Source of the DNA: Anaerolineae bacterium
Lineage (GTDB): Bacteria; Chloroflexota; Anaerolineae; JAFGEY01
Length of the DNA: 6,008 nt
NCBI GenBank assembly: GCA_016931365.1
Contig: JAFGEY010000139.1
Coordinates: forward strand, 1 to 6,008
Reading direction: 5' to 3'
Part shown: positions 1 to 6,008 of the stretch, in pieces
Numbering within the stretch: position 1 is the first letter of the stretch
Layout of the letters: every line of letters starts with the position of its first letter
Made by a program: the position numbers and the translations under genes
The notes under the pieces: model-generated
What the model saw: the letters and a program-made list of their open reading frames with translations, nothing else
Told to the model about the DNA's origin: nothing
Databases searched by the model: none

Positions 1-64
1 CCGAAACACGCATCAAAAGTGTTCCGGGGCATTCAACTATATCTGAACTTGGCCCTATACTGCG
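1..64. other. Window edge downstream of the PH-like membrane gene; no gene supported
   Basis: These bases follow the TGA stop of the membrane gene in its direction of transcription. I see no terminator hairpin with a U-tract and no start of another gene. The reading frame of the upstream gene stays open for 21 codons after its stop, up to the window edge. This may mean the gene was once longer, but so short an open run can arise by chance. Confidence 0.4.
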
Positions 65-547
65 TCAAGTTAGCGGAAACAATAGTCCAAATGATCTGTG
101 CAATAAAGTAAGCCGCCGAACTAGCACAATGTGGGATGAACTGTTCAAAATGTAACCTGTCAGTGTCGGTCTAATTGCTACAACATCTGTCCAAGGAATC
201 AAGAACCACCAGAACCAAAAGATTTGCACCCAAACCCCATTATCAGAGACTTGGATATCTGGCTGAAAGTTTGCGAACAACATCGCAAAATAACAACAAA
301 GGAAAATCATTACCCCCAATCCCAAGAACAGCGCAGCAATGCCATACTTTTCATCAACGCCTACAGGGCCAGTTATCTGCAAATCTCGGCCATTTATCAA
401 CTCGATAATGAAAAAAATCATAACGGACAACACAACAAGTGCGGCAATTGTGCAAACCAGAACACCGGCTGTGAATCTCGCTTTACTAAACCAAGAATAG
501 GAATAACGAATGCGGTCGAGATTTTTCACGTTATCGGCCTCACTCAT
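65..547 (-). CDS. Small membrane protein with two N-terminal helices and a PH-like C-terminal region
   Basis: This predicted 160-residue inner-membrane protein has no certain function. Two hydrophobic segments are visible, at about residues 27-50 and 69-91, joined by a short polar loop. Residues about 97-160 resemble the core of bacterial PH-like domains: a strand ending in an NGVWV turn, an aromatic strand, then IPWTDVVAI, which matches the common 'I-x-W-x-x-I' pattern, then HIVLVRRLTLLHR. The start at 547 is preferred over one 12 codons upstream because its ATG overlaps the proA stop (TAATG) and a GAGAG ribosome site lies 4 bases before it. That layout implies translational coupling to proA. 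The region is much poorer in GC than the rest of the window, which suggests a recent arrival. It ends early for such a domain, and the same frame stays open past the TGA, so it could be truncated or a decaying copy. The PH assignment is by pattern only. Confidence 0.7.
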   Translation of the reverse strand: MSEADNVKNLDRIRYSYSWFSKARFTAGVLVCTIAALVVLSVMIFFIIELINGRDLQITGPVGVDEKYGIAALFLGLGVMIFLCCYFAMLFANFQPDIQVSDNGVWVQIFWFWWFLIPWTDVVAIRPTLTGYILNSSSHIVLVRRLTLLHRSFGLLFPLT

Positions 548-1833
548 TATTCTCTCACATGCCCATTGCCAAAAACCACCCACTTGTAGGTAGTAAGCTC
601 CTGCAACCCCATCGGGCCGCGCGCGTGCAGCTTTTGCGTGCTGACCGCCACCTCGGCGCCCAGGCCAAGCTGCCCGCCGTCGGTAAAGCGCGTGCTGGCA
701 TTGACGTACACCGCCGCCGAATCGACCTCGTCGACAAAGCGCATGGCGTGGCTGTAATCCTCGGTCAGAATGCCGTCCGAGTGCCCGGTGCCAAAGCGGT
801 CGATGTGAGCCAACGCGTCATCCAGCCCGCCGACGACGCGGATCGACAAAATCAAGGCCAGGAATTCGCTGCCGAAATCTACCTCCGTCGCCGGCGCAAG
901 TGTCCAATTCGCGTTGCCCTTGGCAAAAGATAGAATTTTCATCGCCGTCGGATCGCAGCGCATCTCGACGCCGCCCTCGCTCAACCGCGCCGCGACCTGG
1001 GGCAAAAACTCGGTGGCGATGTCTCGATGCACGAGCAGCGTGTCCAGCGCGTTGCACACCGAAGGACGCTGTGTTTTCGCGTTAAACACGATCTCGACCG
1101 CCCGCGCCAGCCGCGCCGACGGCTCGACATAGAGGTGGCACACGCCGATCCCGCCGGTGATCACCGGGATGGTGGCGTTTTCGCGGGCCAGCTTGTGCAG
1201 GCCCGCCCCGCCGCGTGGGATGATCATATCGATGTAGCGATCCATGCGCAGCATCTCCATCACCAGCGCGCGGTCAGGTGAGGTGATCAATTGCAGCGCG
1301 CCCTCCGGCAGCCCGGCCTCGGCGTAAACCTGGCCGATCACTGCGACCAGCGCGCGATTGCTGTGGATCGTCTCTTTGCCGCCGCGCAAGATGACCGCGT
1401 TGCCCGTTTTCAGGCCCAGCGCCGCCACATCGACGGTGACGTTGGGCCGCGCTTCGTAAATCACGCCGATCACGCCGATCGGCGTACGGCGCTTGCCAAC
1501 CCGCAAGCCATTGGGCAGGCGTTTGGCCTCAAACTGCTCCCCAACCGGGTCGGGCAGCGCGGCCACATCGCGCACGCCGTCAGCCATCGCCGCGATCCGC
1601 GCCGGGGTCAACCGCAGCCGGTCGATCAAGGCCGCGCTCAAGCCATTGGCCTCTCCTTCGGCAACGTCCTGCGCATTGGCGTCCAGAATCGCCCGCAGAT
1701 TGACCTCGTCCACCAGCGCATCGGCCAATGCGATTAAAATGTCGTTCTTTTGCGTTGATAGCAGTACGGCCAATCCTCGCCGCGCCGCTTTAGCGCACTG
1801 GCCGATAAACTCTAGATTGTTCTCATTACTCAT
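547..1833 (-). CDS. proA: Glutamate-5-semialdehyde dehydrogenase (gamma-glutamyl phosphate reductase)
   Basis: ProA is the cytosolic second enzyme of proline synthesis: it reduces gamma-glutamyl phosphate made by ProB to glutamate-5-semialdehyde with NADPH. The 428-residue product has the usual family length. Visible landmarks are the cofactor-binding stretch [16 protein letters not shown] at about 120-135, [14 protein letters not shown] at 141-154, the catalytic cysteine Cys260 in [15 protein letters not shown], and the signature [20 protein letters not shown] followed by [11 protein letters not shown] at 380-410. The C-terminus ([15 protein letters not shown]) is complete. The start at 1833 has an AGAGG site 7 bases upstream; an in-frame extension to 1872 adds 13 residues unlike the family and runs into the intergenic hairpin, so it is rejected. 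It lies 112 bp downstream of proB on the same strand, and its stop overlaps the start of the next gene by one base. No key residue is missing. Confidence 0.98.
   Translation of the reverse strand: MSNENNLEFIGQCAKAARRGLAVLLSTQKNDILIALADALVDEVNLRAILDANAQDVAEGEANGLSAALIDRLRLTPARIAAMADGVRDVAALPDPVGEQFEAKRLPNGLRVGKRRTPIGVIGVIYEARPNVTVDVAALGLKTGNAVILRGGKETIHSNRALVAVIGQVYAEAGLPEGALQLITSPDRALVMEMLRMDRYIDMIIPRGGAGLHKLARENATIPVITGGIGVCHLYVEPSARLARAVEIVFNAKTQRPSVCNALDTLLVHRDIATEFLPQVAARLSEGGVEMRCDPTAMKILSFAKGNANWTLAPATEVDFGSEFLALILSIRVVGGLDDALAHIDRFGTGHSDGILTEDYSHAMRFVDEVDSAAVYVNASTRFTDGGQLGLGAEVAVSTQKLHARGPMGLQELTTYKWVVFGNGHVRE
552..556 (-). promoter_or_regulatory. Ribosome binding site inside the end of proA
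   Basis: GAGAG on the minus strand lies 4 bases before the ATG at 547. It sits inside the last proA codons. It decides the start of the downstream membrane gene, making the upstream alternative ATG at 583 unlikely. Confidence 0.55.
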
Positions 1834-1840
1834 TCTGTCG

Positions 1841-1845
1841 CCTCT
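1841..1845 (-). promoter_or_regulatory. Ribosome binding site of proA
   Basis: AGAGG on the minus strand ends 7 bases before the ATG at 1833. It fixes the proA start and excludes the longer in-frame alternative beginning at 1872. Confidence 0.7.
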
Positions 1846-1859
1846 TTTTGAACCGATCC

Positions 1860-1915
1860 CGTCAAACGTCAAGACTAGAAAAAGTGTGTGCGCATTTCAA
1901 GCCTGACGTTTGACG
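1860..1915 (-). repeat. Long imperfect inverted repeat (hairpin) in the proB-proA spacer
   Basis: CGTCAAACGTCA at 1860-1871 is perfectly complementary in inverted orientation to TGACGTTTGACG at 1904-1915. With one bulged base at 1872, the stem continues with 7 of 9 pairs between 1873-1881 and 1895-1903, leaving a 13-base loop. In the transcript it lies after the proB stop and about 26 bases before the proA start. It is not followed by a U-tract, so it does not look like an intrinsic terminator. It could stabilise or process the mRNA between the two cistrons, or be a by-product of inverted heptamer units. The role is unknown. Confidence 0.75.
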
Positions 1916-1950
1916 TTTCACGCCTCACGCCTCACGTTTCACACATCACG
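1895..1950 (-). repeat. Tandem array of degenerate 7-bp units downstream of proB
   Basis: Eight head-to-tail heptamers fill this stretch without gaps. Read on the minus strand they are CGTGATG, TGTGAAA, CGTGAGG, CGTGAGG, CGTGAAA, CGTCAAA, CGTCAGG and CTTGAAA, with consensus CGTSARR. The first unit includes the proB TGA stop, so the array begins right at the gene's end. Two more units (CGTCAAA, CGTCAAG) occur in the opposite orientation at 1860-1873 and form the hairpin stem. The pattern recalls the short tandemly repeated heptamers known from intergenic DNA of filamentous cyanobacteria and other large genomes. No function can be read from the sequence. Confidence 0.85.
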
Positions 1951-3070
1951 TCCCCAAAATCACCATATCGTTGCGGTGCACCACCTCATCGCCGTAATCG
2001 TAGCCCAGGCAGGTCGCGATCTGGCCGGATTTCAGCCCTTTGATCTGCTCCAGTTCCTCTGCCCCATAGCGCACCACCCCGCGCGCAATTTCGCGCAAGC
2101 CTGGACTGCCAGCCTCGCCAGCATAGACGCGAACCGTCTCACCGCGCTCGAACTCGCCCTCCACGCCGGTCACGCCCACGGCGAGCAGGCTCTTGCCCCC
2201 TTCGCACAGCGCCCGCGCCGCCCCGGCATCGACGTACACCCTGCCCAGTGCGCGCGATCCGGCCAGAATCCAGCGCTGCCGCCCGGCCAGCGAGCTGTCG
2301 AGCGGCCCAAAGCGCGTTCCCACCCGCTCGCCGCGCACTACACGCCCCAGCGCGCCGGGATCATCACCAGAGGCAATCACCAGGGTCGAACCGGCGCGTT
2401 GCACGGTCTGCGCCGCCTCCAACTTGGTGCGCATCCCGCCCGTGCCGTGACTGCCGGCGCTTCCGGCCAGCGCCCATATCTCGGCATCGACCTGCGCCAC
2501 TTCGGCGATCAATTGTGCTGTGGGATCGCCGCGCGGGTCGGCAGTATACAGCCCTTCGATGTCTGAGAGCAAAACGAGCAAATCGGCATCTACCAACGTC
2601 AACACCAGCGCGGCCAAGTTGTCATTGTCGCCGACCTTGATCTCGTCGGTAGTCACGGTGTCGTTCTCGTTGATGATCGGCACCACGCCCGCGTCGATCA
2701 GCCCCAGCAGCGTATCGCGCGCGTTCAGGTAGCGGCGTCGATGGCGAAAGTCGTCGGCGGTGAGCAAAATCTGAGCCACATGGATGCCGTAAATGTCGAA
2801 AAACTGCTCGTAAAGCTGCATCAAGCGTCCCTGACCGACCGCGGCCAGCATCTGCCGGATGGGGATGCTACCGTTGGCGTGCCACTGGCCCATCCGTTCC
2901 CGCCCGGCGAGCACCGCTCCAGAGGTGACGATCACCACCTCGACACCCTGACGGTGTAGCTGGGCCACCTCGCGCACGATCTCGATCATCCGCGCCCGGT
3001 CGAGGTGATCGCCCCCCGCGCTGAGCACGTTGGAGCCCAATTTGACGACAATGCGTGAAAATTCAGCCAT
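1946..3070 (-). CDS. proB: Glutamate 5-kinase with C-terminal PUA domain
   Basis: ProB is the cytosolic first and committed enzyme of proline synthesis, phosphorylating the gamma-carboxyl of L-glutamate with ATP. In the family it is usually feedback-inhibited by proline. The 374-residue product shows the amino-acid kinase fold in order: KLGSN at 10-14, VTSGAV at 48-53, INENDTV at 133-139, GDNDNLAALV at 147-156, SDIEGLYTADP at 169-179 and GTGGMRTKLEAA at 209-220. Residues about 275-360 form the PUA domain found in the long form of the enzyme. The ATG at 3070 is chosen because MAEFSRIVVKLGSN matches the family N-terminus; the frame stays open upstream, but the extra 53 residues are arginine-rich translation of the palindrome region. 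Only a weak GAG-type ribosome site precedes it. It follows the unknown membrane gene by 43 bp with no recognisable promoter, and proA lies downstream. Confidence 0.97.
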   Translation of the reverse strand: MAEFSRIVVKLGSNVLSAGGDHLDRARMIEIVREVAQLHRQGVEVVIVTSGAVLAGRERMGQWHANGSIPIRQMLAAVGQGRLMQLYEQFFDIYGIHVAQILLTADDFRHRRRYLNARDTLLGLIDAGVVPIINENDTVTTDEIKVGDNDNLAALVLTLVDADLLVLLSDIEGLYTADPRGDPTAQLIAEVAQVDAEIWALAGSAGSHGTGGMRTKLEAAQTVQRAGSTLVIASGDDPGALGRVVRGERVGTRFGPLDSSLAGRQRWILAGSRALGRVYVDAGAARALCEGGKSLLAVGVTGVEGEFERGETVRVYAGEAGSPGLREIARGVVRYGAEELEQIKGLKSGQIATCLGYDYGDEVVHRNDMVILGT

Positions 3071-3113
3071 AGATTCGCTCAACAAAACGCTTGACTGGGT
3101 CACGCGGGGCAAT

Positions 3114-3710
3114 CTACGGGCCTTGCTGCGCCGGCAGACGGCGCGCCGTCTGCCGGCTGTCGGAGACGGGCACATCCTGGAACTGGCAGCCCACCTCGGA
3201 CAAAATCTGCTTCGTCTCGGCCGCTTCAAGGTCGCCGCCCAACGCGAGGGTATGCACCACCCACTCGGCCCGGTACAAATCGCCGTGCAGTGCCACGAAC
3301 ACGACAGACCATGTGTTGAGAACGCCCAGCGCGGGATCGGTGGTATATTTGTAGGTCAGCATAGCGCACCACAGATCGGTCGCTGGAAAAGGCAGCGGCA
3401 GCAGCGCAGACGAACCAACTCCGCTTGAATTTTGATTGGTGCTAAAATAGGTACTGTCGCCCCATGTCCAGTGGCTCATCTCGGCGAGAAACCGCTCCGG
3501 CGCGCGCGCGTGGACAGTTTCGTGCACCGCCGCGATGCGCCCGTCGTCCTGGTTCAACAGGTCGACATACCAGGTCAGCTTTTCCCGCCACGCCGATGGA
3601 CGCTGCATGCTCAACCTCCATAACAAAAGCGCCGCGCCGCCAATGACGGCCAGAACCACCAGCGCGACGACAAACCAACGAATCGCAATGCGCGTATTCA
3701 CTGAACGCAT
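3114..3710 (-). CDS. Single-pass membrane-anchored protein of unknown function
   Basis: I do not recognise this 198-residue protein. A positively charged N-terminus (MRSVNTRIAIR) is followed by one strongly hydrophobic segment at about 11-33, then by RLSMQR, so it is probably anchored once with the remaining 160 residues in one soluble domain. The soluble part is rich in Trp, Tyr and His (HWTWGDSTYF at 80-89, LWCAMLTYKYTTDP, ALHGDLYRAEWVVHTLALGGD) and ends in a predicted helix at 161-172. No catalytic motif is apparent. The ATG at 3710 with GGAAAGG directly before it is preferred to an in-frame TTG at 3719, although the spacing is tight. It starts 27 bp after the DUF1846 gene, so the two are probably cotranscribed. 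Residues 185-194 are encoded entirely by a perfect 28-bp palindrome, so the natural C-terminus may have been altered by an inserted repeat. Confidence 0.75.
   Translation of the reverse strand: MRSVNTRIAIRWFVVALVVLAVIGGAALLLWRLSMQRPSAWREKLTWYVDLLNQDDGRIAAVHETVHARAPERFLAEMSHWTWGDSTYFSTNQNSSGVGSSALLPLPFPATDLWCAMLTYKYTTDPALGVLNTWSVVFVALHGDLYRAEWVVHTLALGGDLEAAETKQILSEVGCQFQDVPVSDSRQTARRLPAQQGP
3130..3157. repeat. Perfect 28-bp GC-rich palindrome
   Basis: The half-site GCCGGCAGACGGCG at 3130-3143 is followed immediately by its exact reverse complement at 3144-3157. All 14 pairs match, with no spacer in the DNA; flanking bases at 3129 and 3158 do not pair. It lies within the last codons of the unknown membrane gene, 60 bp before the proB start. 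In RNA it would form a very stable hairpin, but there is no U-tract after it on either strand, so a simple intrinsic terminator is unlikely. It may be a dispersed REP-like palindromic element, a stability hairpin, or a binding site for a dimeric protein. Confidence 0.9.
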
Positions 3711-3737
3711 CCTTTCCAATTGCCACTCAACGCAACA

Positions 3738-5249
3738 CTAATCCTCAAACAGAAACTTGGTCGCGAAATCGGGATCGCTGGTCAAATTCACCCCCAGCTT
3801 GCGCAAACCTTCCGCGTCGCCGGGGGTGGGGATGTGGGTGATGTGCACCTCGCACCCAGACAGGTCTTGCAGTTTCTCGATCGCCAGTTGCGCCGCCGGG
3901 TTGGCCGTCGCACTGATGCTGAGCGCGATCAAGGTCTCTTGCAGGTCCAGGCCGACGCTCTTGCCGCGCAAAATATCCTTTTTGAAATGGCTGACCGAAG
4001 CGATGACGCTCGGCGGCAGCAGGTGCATGTTGTGCGGAATGCCCGCCAGGTGCTTGGTCGCATTCAAGATCAACGCCGACGGTGCGTGCATGGTTGGCGA
4101 GCCTTTGCCGACGATCAGCGTACCATCGTGCAGATCGATCGCTGCCCCCCCGGCCATCTCGCCTTCGACACCCCGCGCCTGCGCATCGATCGCCGCCTGC
4201 CGGGCGGGCAAAACCACCGTGCGCTGCTCCGGCCCGATGCGAATTTCATCCATCAGCAGTTCTAACCGCTGCACTGTCTCCCGATCGACCAGGCCCATCG
4301 CGTACTCGCAGGCATACCTAAAATAGCGGCGAATAACCTCCTGTGCCGCCGCCTGACGCACTGCCGCGTCGTCGACGATGCCCAACCCGGCGCGGTTGAC
4401 GCCCATATCGGTCGGCGATTTGTAAAACGAGGGCTGTCCGGTGATCCGCTCGATGATCCGCCGCAGCAACGGAAAAGCCTCCAGATCGCGGTTGTAATTG
4501 ACCGTGTGCTGATTGTACGCTTCGAGGTGAAAGTGGTCAATCATGTTCACGTCGCGCAACTCGGCGGTGGCGGCCTCATAGGCCACATTGACCTCGTGCT
4601 TGAGCGGCAGGTTCCAAATCGGAAAAGTCTCAAACTTGGCATATCCGGCATTGACCCCGCGCTGGTGCTCGTGGTAAAGCTGTGAGAGGCAGGTCGCCAG
4701 CTTGCCGCTGCCCGGCCCCGGCCCGGTGACGACCACCAGCGGCCGCGTCGTCTCGATGCAGGGGTTCGCGCCGTAGCCCTCCTCGCTGACCACAGTATTG
4801 ATGTCGGTGGGATAGCCCTTGGTGTAACGATGCGTGTACACCTTGACCCCGCGCCGCTCCAGCCGGTGCTTGAACAGCGTCGCCGCCGGCTGGTTGTCAT
4901 AGCGAGTGATCACCACCGCCGTGATGGCGATCCCCCATTCAGCCAGATCGTCGATCGTCTTGAGCGCGTCCGACTCGTAGGTGATGCCAAAGTCGCCGCG
5001 AATCTTTTTCCGTTCGATATCTCCGGCATAAATGCAAATAATTACGTCGATCTGATCGCCAAGCTGCTGCAAGAGGTGCATCTTGACGTTGGGGTGAAAG
5101 CCTGGCAGCACGCGCGCGGCGTGATAGTCGTAGACCAGCTTGCCGCCGAACTCCAGGTAGAGCTTGCTAAAGCGCTGCACGCGCTCCAGAATGGCCGCCG
5201 TCTGCGCCTTGAGGTAGATTTCGTTGTCAAAGCCGTTTTTTTTGCTCAT
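3738..5249 (-). CDS. DUF1846 (UPF0371) family protein
   Basis: This 503-residue protein is a full-length, highly conserved member of DUF1846, a family whose biochemical role I do not know. Visible hallmarks in order: GFDNEIYLKAQ at 6-16; KLYLEFGGKL with DYHAARVLPGF at 29-51; the IYAGDIERKKIRGDFGITY block at 73-91; GYPTDINTVVSEEGYGANP at 145-163; a P-loop-like TGPGPGSGKLATCLSQLYHE at 175-194; GYAKFETFPIWNLPLKH at 202-218; NYNRDLEAFPLL at 251-262; and YKSPTDMGVNRAG at 276-288. The P-loop-like stretch suggests binding of a phosphate or nucleotide, but that is inference. The start at 5249 matches the family N-terminus and has an AGGCGGG-like site upstream; the in-frame alternative at 5303 would overlap the kinase gene. 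It begins 13 bp after the GHMP kinase stop and ends 27 bp before the unknown membrane gene, so the three look like one operon. A run of eight A residues falls in codons 3-5. Confidence 0.95.
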   Translation of the reverse strand: MSKKNGFDNEIYLKAQTAAILERVQRFSKLYLEFGGKLVYDYHAARVLPGFHPNVKMHLLQQLGDQIDVIICIYAGDIERKKIRGDFGITYESDALKTIDDLAEWGIAITAVVITRYDNQPAATLFKHRLERRGVKVYTHRYTKGYPTDINTVVSEEGYGANPCIETTRPLVVVTGPGPGSGKLATCLSQLYHEHQRGVNAGYAKFETFPIWNLPLKHEVNVAYEAATAELRDVNMIDHFHLEAYNQHTVNYNRDLEAFPLLRRIIERITGQPSFYKSPTDMGVNRAGLGIVDDAAVRQAAAQEVIRRYFRYACEYAMGLVDRETVQRLELLMDEIRIGPEQRTVVLPARQAAIDAQARGVEGEMAGGAAIDLHDGTLIVGKGSPTMHAPSALILNATKHLAGIPHNMHLLPPSVIASVSHFKKDILRGKSVGLDLQETLIALSISATANPAAQLAIEKLQDLSGCEVHITHIPTPGDAEGLRKLGVNLTSDPDFATKFLFED

Positions 5250-5262
5250 CGCGCCCGCCTGT

Positions 5263-6008
5263 TCAACGATCCGCACCGTTGTGCATCCAGGTGCGCAGCC
5301 CAAAACGGCTGAGGTAGATGGGGATGTTCTTGAACAAAGGGTTGGCCGCCTCGATCTGACGGATCAACTCGCGTTTCTGGCTGGATATGTCGCTGCACAA
5401 CAGGGTGATCGAGCCGCCTTCGCCGCCCGCGCCGTTGACCTTCCAGCCCAATGCGCCGTGCGCCCGCACGATGTCGATCACCTGCTGCGCGTCGGCGCTG
5501 ACCAGCGCCAGGTTGAGTTCGGCCTGCGCGGCGGTGTTGATCTGCATCGCGCCGCCCAGGGCCATGAAATCGCCGGCATAGAGCGCGTCACGGGACATCG
5601 CGGGCGTTTTGCGCAAAGGTACGAGCTTGGGGCAGTCCGGCCCGGCGTTTTCCAGTTCGGCAATTACTTTATCGTGCACCTGCGACGAGCTGTGCGATTT
5701 GCCCAAAAAGATCAGCAACAGGCGGCGCTCCAGCTCCCACCAGACCGCATTGGACACGTAAATCTGCGACACAGATGCATGTGGATATTGGTACATATCG
5801 ATAAAATTGATCCCACCATAGGCCGAGGCCAGTTGATCCTGGATGCCCGACTGCTGCTTGAGCAGGTTGGTCTCGACCGCGTGTGCTGCCAGCGCCACCT
5901 CGTGCGGCGTCATCCGGCCGGGGGTTAGGCAGTCGAGCGCGCCGATCAAGGCCACGCTCACCGCCGCCGAGGTGCCCGTCGAGCAGCCGGCCGGCGCTTC
6001 GGAATAGA
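5263..6008 (-). CDS. GHMP-family sugar kinase, HddA-like (partial; 5' end beyond the window)
   Basis: The reading frame stays open to the right edge, so the true start lies outside; 247 complete codons are visible. At 5962-5994 it encodes PAGCSTGTSAA, which occupies the place of the GHMP ATP-binding loop (usual form P-x-x-x-G-L-G-S-S-A-A). This is followed by the second motif ETNLLKQQSGIQDQLASAYGGIN, whose Asp is the likely catalytic base, and by the third motif KVNGAGGEGGSITLL at about 5398-5442. The QDQ...AYGGIN form is closest to D-glycero-D-manno-heptose 7-phosphate kinase and related sugar kinases, so the substrate is probably a sugar or sugar phosphate. The exact substrate cannot be read. 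The internal GTG at 5961 is not a start, because the ATP-binding loop lies upstream of it. The stop is 13 bp before the DUF1846 gene, indicating cotranscription. The loop departs from consensus at three positions. Confidence 0.88.
   Translation of the reverse strand, partial: YSEAPAGCSTGTSAAVSVALIGALDCLTPGRMTPHEVALAAHAVETNLLKQQSGIQDQLASAYGGINFIDMYQYPHASVSQIYVSNAVWWELERRLLLIFLGKSHSSSQVHDKVIAELENAGPDCPKLVPLRKTPAMSRDALYAGDFMALGGAMQINTAAQAELNLALVSADAQQVIDIVRAHGALGWKVNGAGGEGGSITLLCSDISSQKRELIRQIEAANPLFKNIPIYLSRFGLRTWMHNGADR

Noticed and set aside
1460..1486. Tandem-looking repeat of a CGATCACGC-type 9-mer
   Set aside because: It lies in proA and encodes the conserved IGVIGVI stretch, so the repetition is imposed by the protein sequence.
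1834..1872. N-terminal extension of proA by 13 residues
   Set aside because: The extra residues do not resemble ProA and cross the hairpin region, whereas the ATG at 1833 has a well-spaced AGAGG.
1834..1945. T-box or proline-responsive riboswitch upstream of proA
   Set aside because: The 112-bp spacer is accounted for by the heptamer array, hairpin and ribosome site; I see no T-box consensus or specifier arrangement, and such leaders normally precede the first gene.
1910..2566. 218-codon open frame on the plus strand, antisense to proB
   Set aside because: It is a shadow of GC-rich proB codons: the opposite strand encodes a complete, motif-perfect ProB, and the plus-strand product is low-complexity with no recognisable domain or ribosome site.
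3100..3157. Intrinsic terminator at the 28-bp palindrome
   Set aside because: Neither strand has a run of T after the stem, so the hairpin lacks the second element of a Rho-independent terminator.
3071..3229. N-terminal extension of proB by 53 residues
   Set aside because: The extension is arginine-rich, covers the palindrome and overlaps the preceding gene; the family N-terminus begins at the ATG at 3070.
5224..5928. 234-codon open frame on the plus strand, antisense to the GHMP kinase
   Set aside because: The minus strand carries all GHMP motifs; the antisense product shows no family pattern and is the expected by-product of third-position GC bias.

Overview
The window is one continuous minus-strand gene series from an organism with a GC-rich genome. 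All supported genes run right to left. In transcription order they are: a 5'-truncated GHMP-family sugar kinase; a DUF1846 (UPF0371) protein; a small single-pass membrane protein of unknown function; proB (glutamate 5-kinase with a PUA domain); proA (glutamate-5-semialdehyde dehydrogenase); and a small two-helix membrane protein whose C-terminal half looks like a bacterial PH domain. No rRNA, tRNA, CRISPR array, transposase or phage gene is visible. The mix of a GHMP kinase of the HddA-like type, Shine-Dalgarno starts and heptamer-type intergenic repeats would fit a Chloroflexota (Anaerolineae-like) genome. That is an inference from general resemblance, not something the sequence proves.

Region by region: 1-64 holds no separate gene. 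65-547 is the PH-like membrane gene, lying in DNA clearly poorer in GC than the rest. 547-1833 is proA. 1834-1945 is an intergenic spacer with a long imperfect hairpin and a tandem array of degenerate 7-bp units. 1946-3070 is proB. 3071-3113 is a short spacer. 3114-3710 is the unknown membrane protein, whose last codons are made of a perfect 28-bp palindrome. 3738-5249 is the DUF1846 gene, and 5263-6008 is the GHMP kinase, which runs off the right edge.

ProB and ProA catalyse the first two steps of proline synthesis from glutamate: phosphorylation to gamma-glutamyl phosphate, then NADPH-dependent reduction to glutamate-5-semialdehyde, which cyclises to the substrate of ProC (not in this window). 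The three genes upstream are spaced 13 and 27 bp apart, so they probably form their own transcription unit and may read on into proBA. The GHMP kinase suggests phosphorylated-sugar metabolism; the role of DUF1846 is unknown. The most unusual content is small-scale: the heptamer array with its hairpin between proB and proA, the palindrome absorbed into a coding end, and the low-GC gene translationally coupled to proA.
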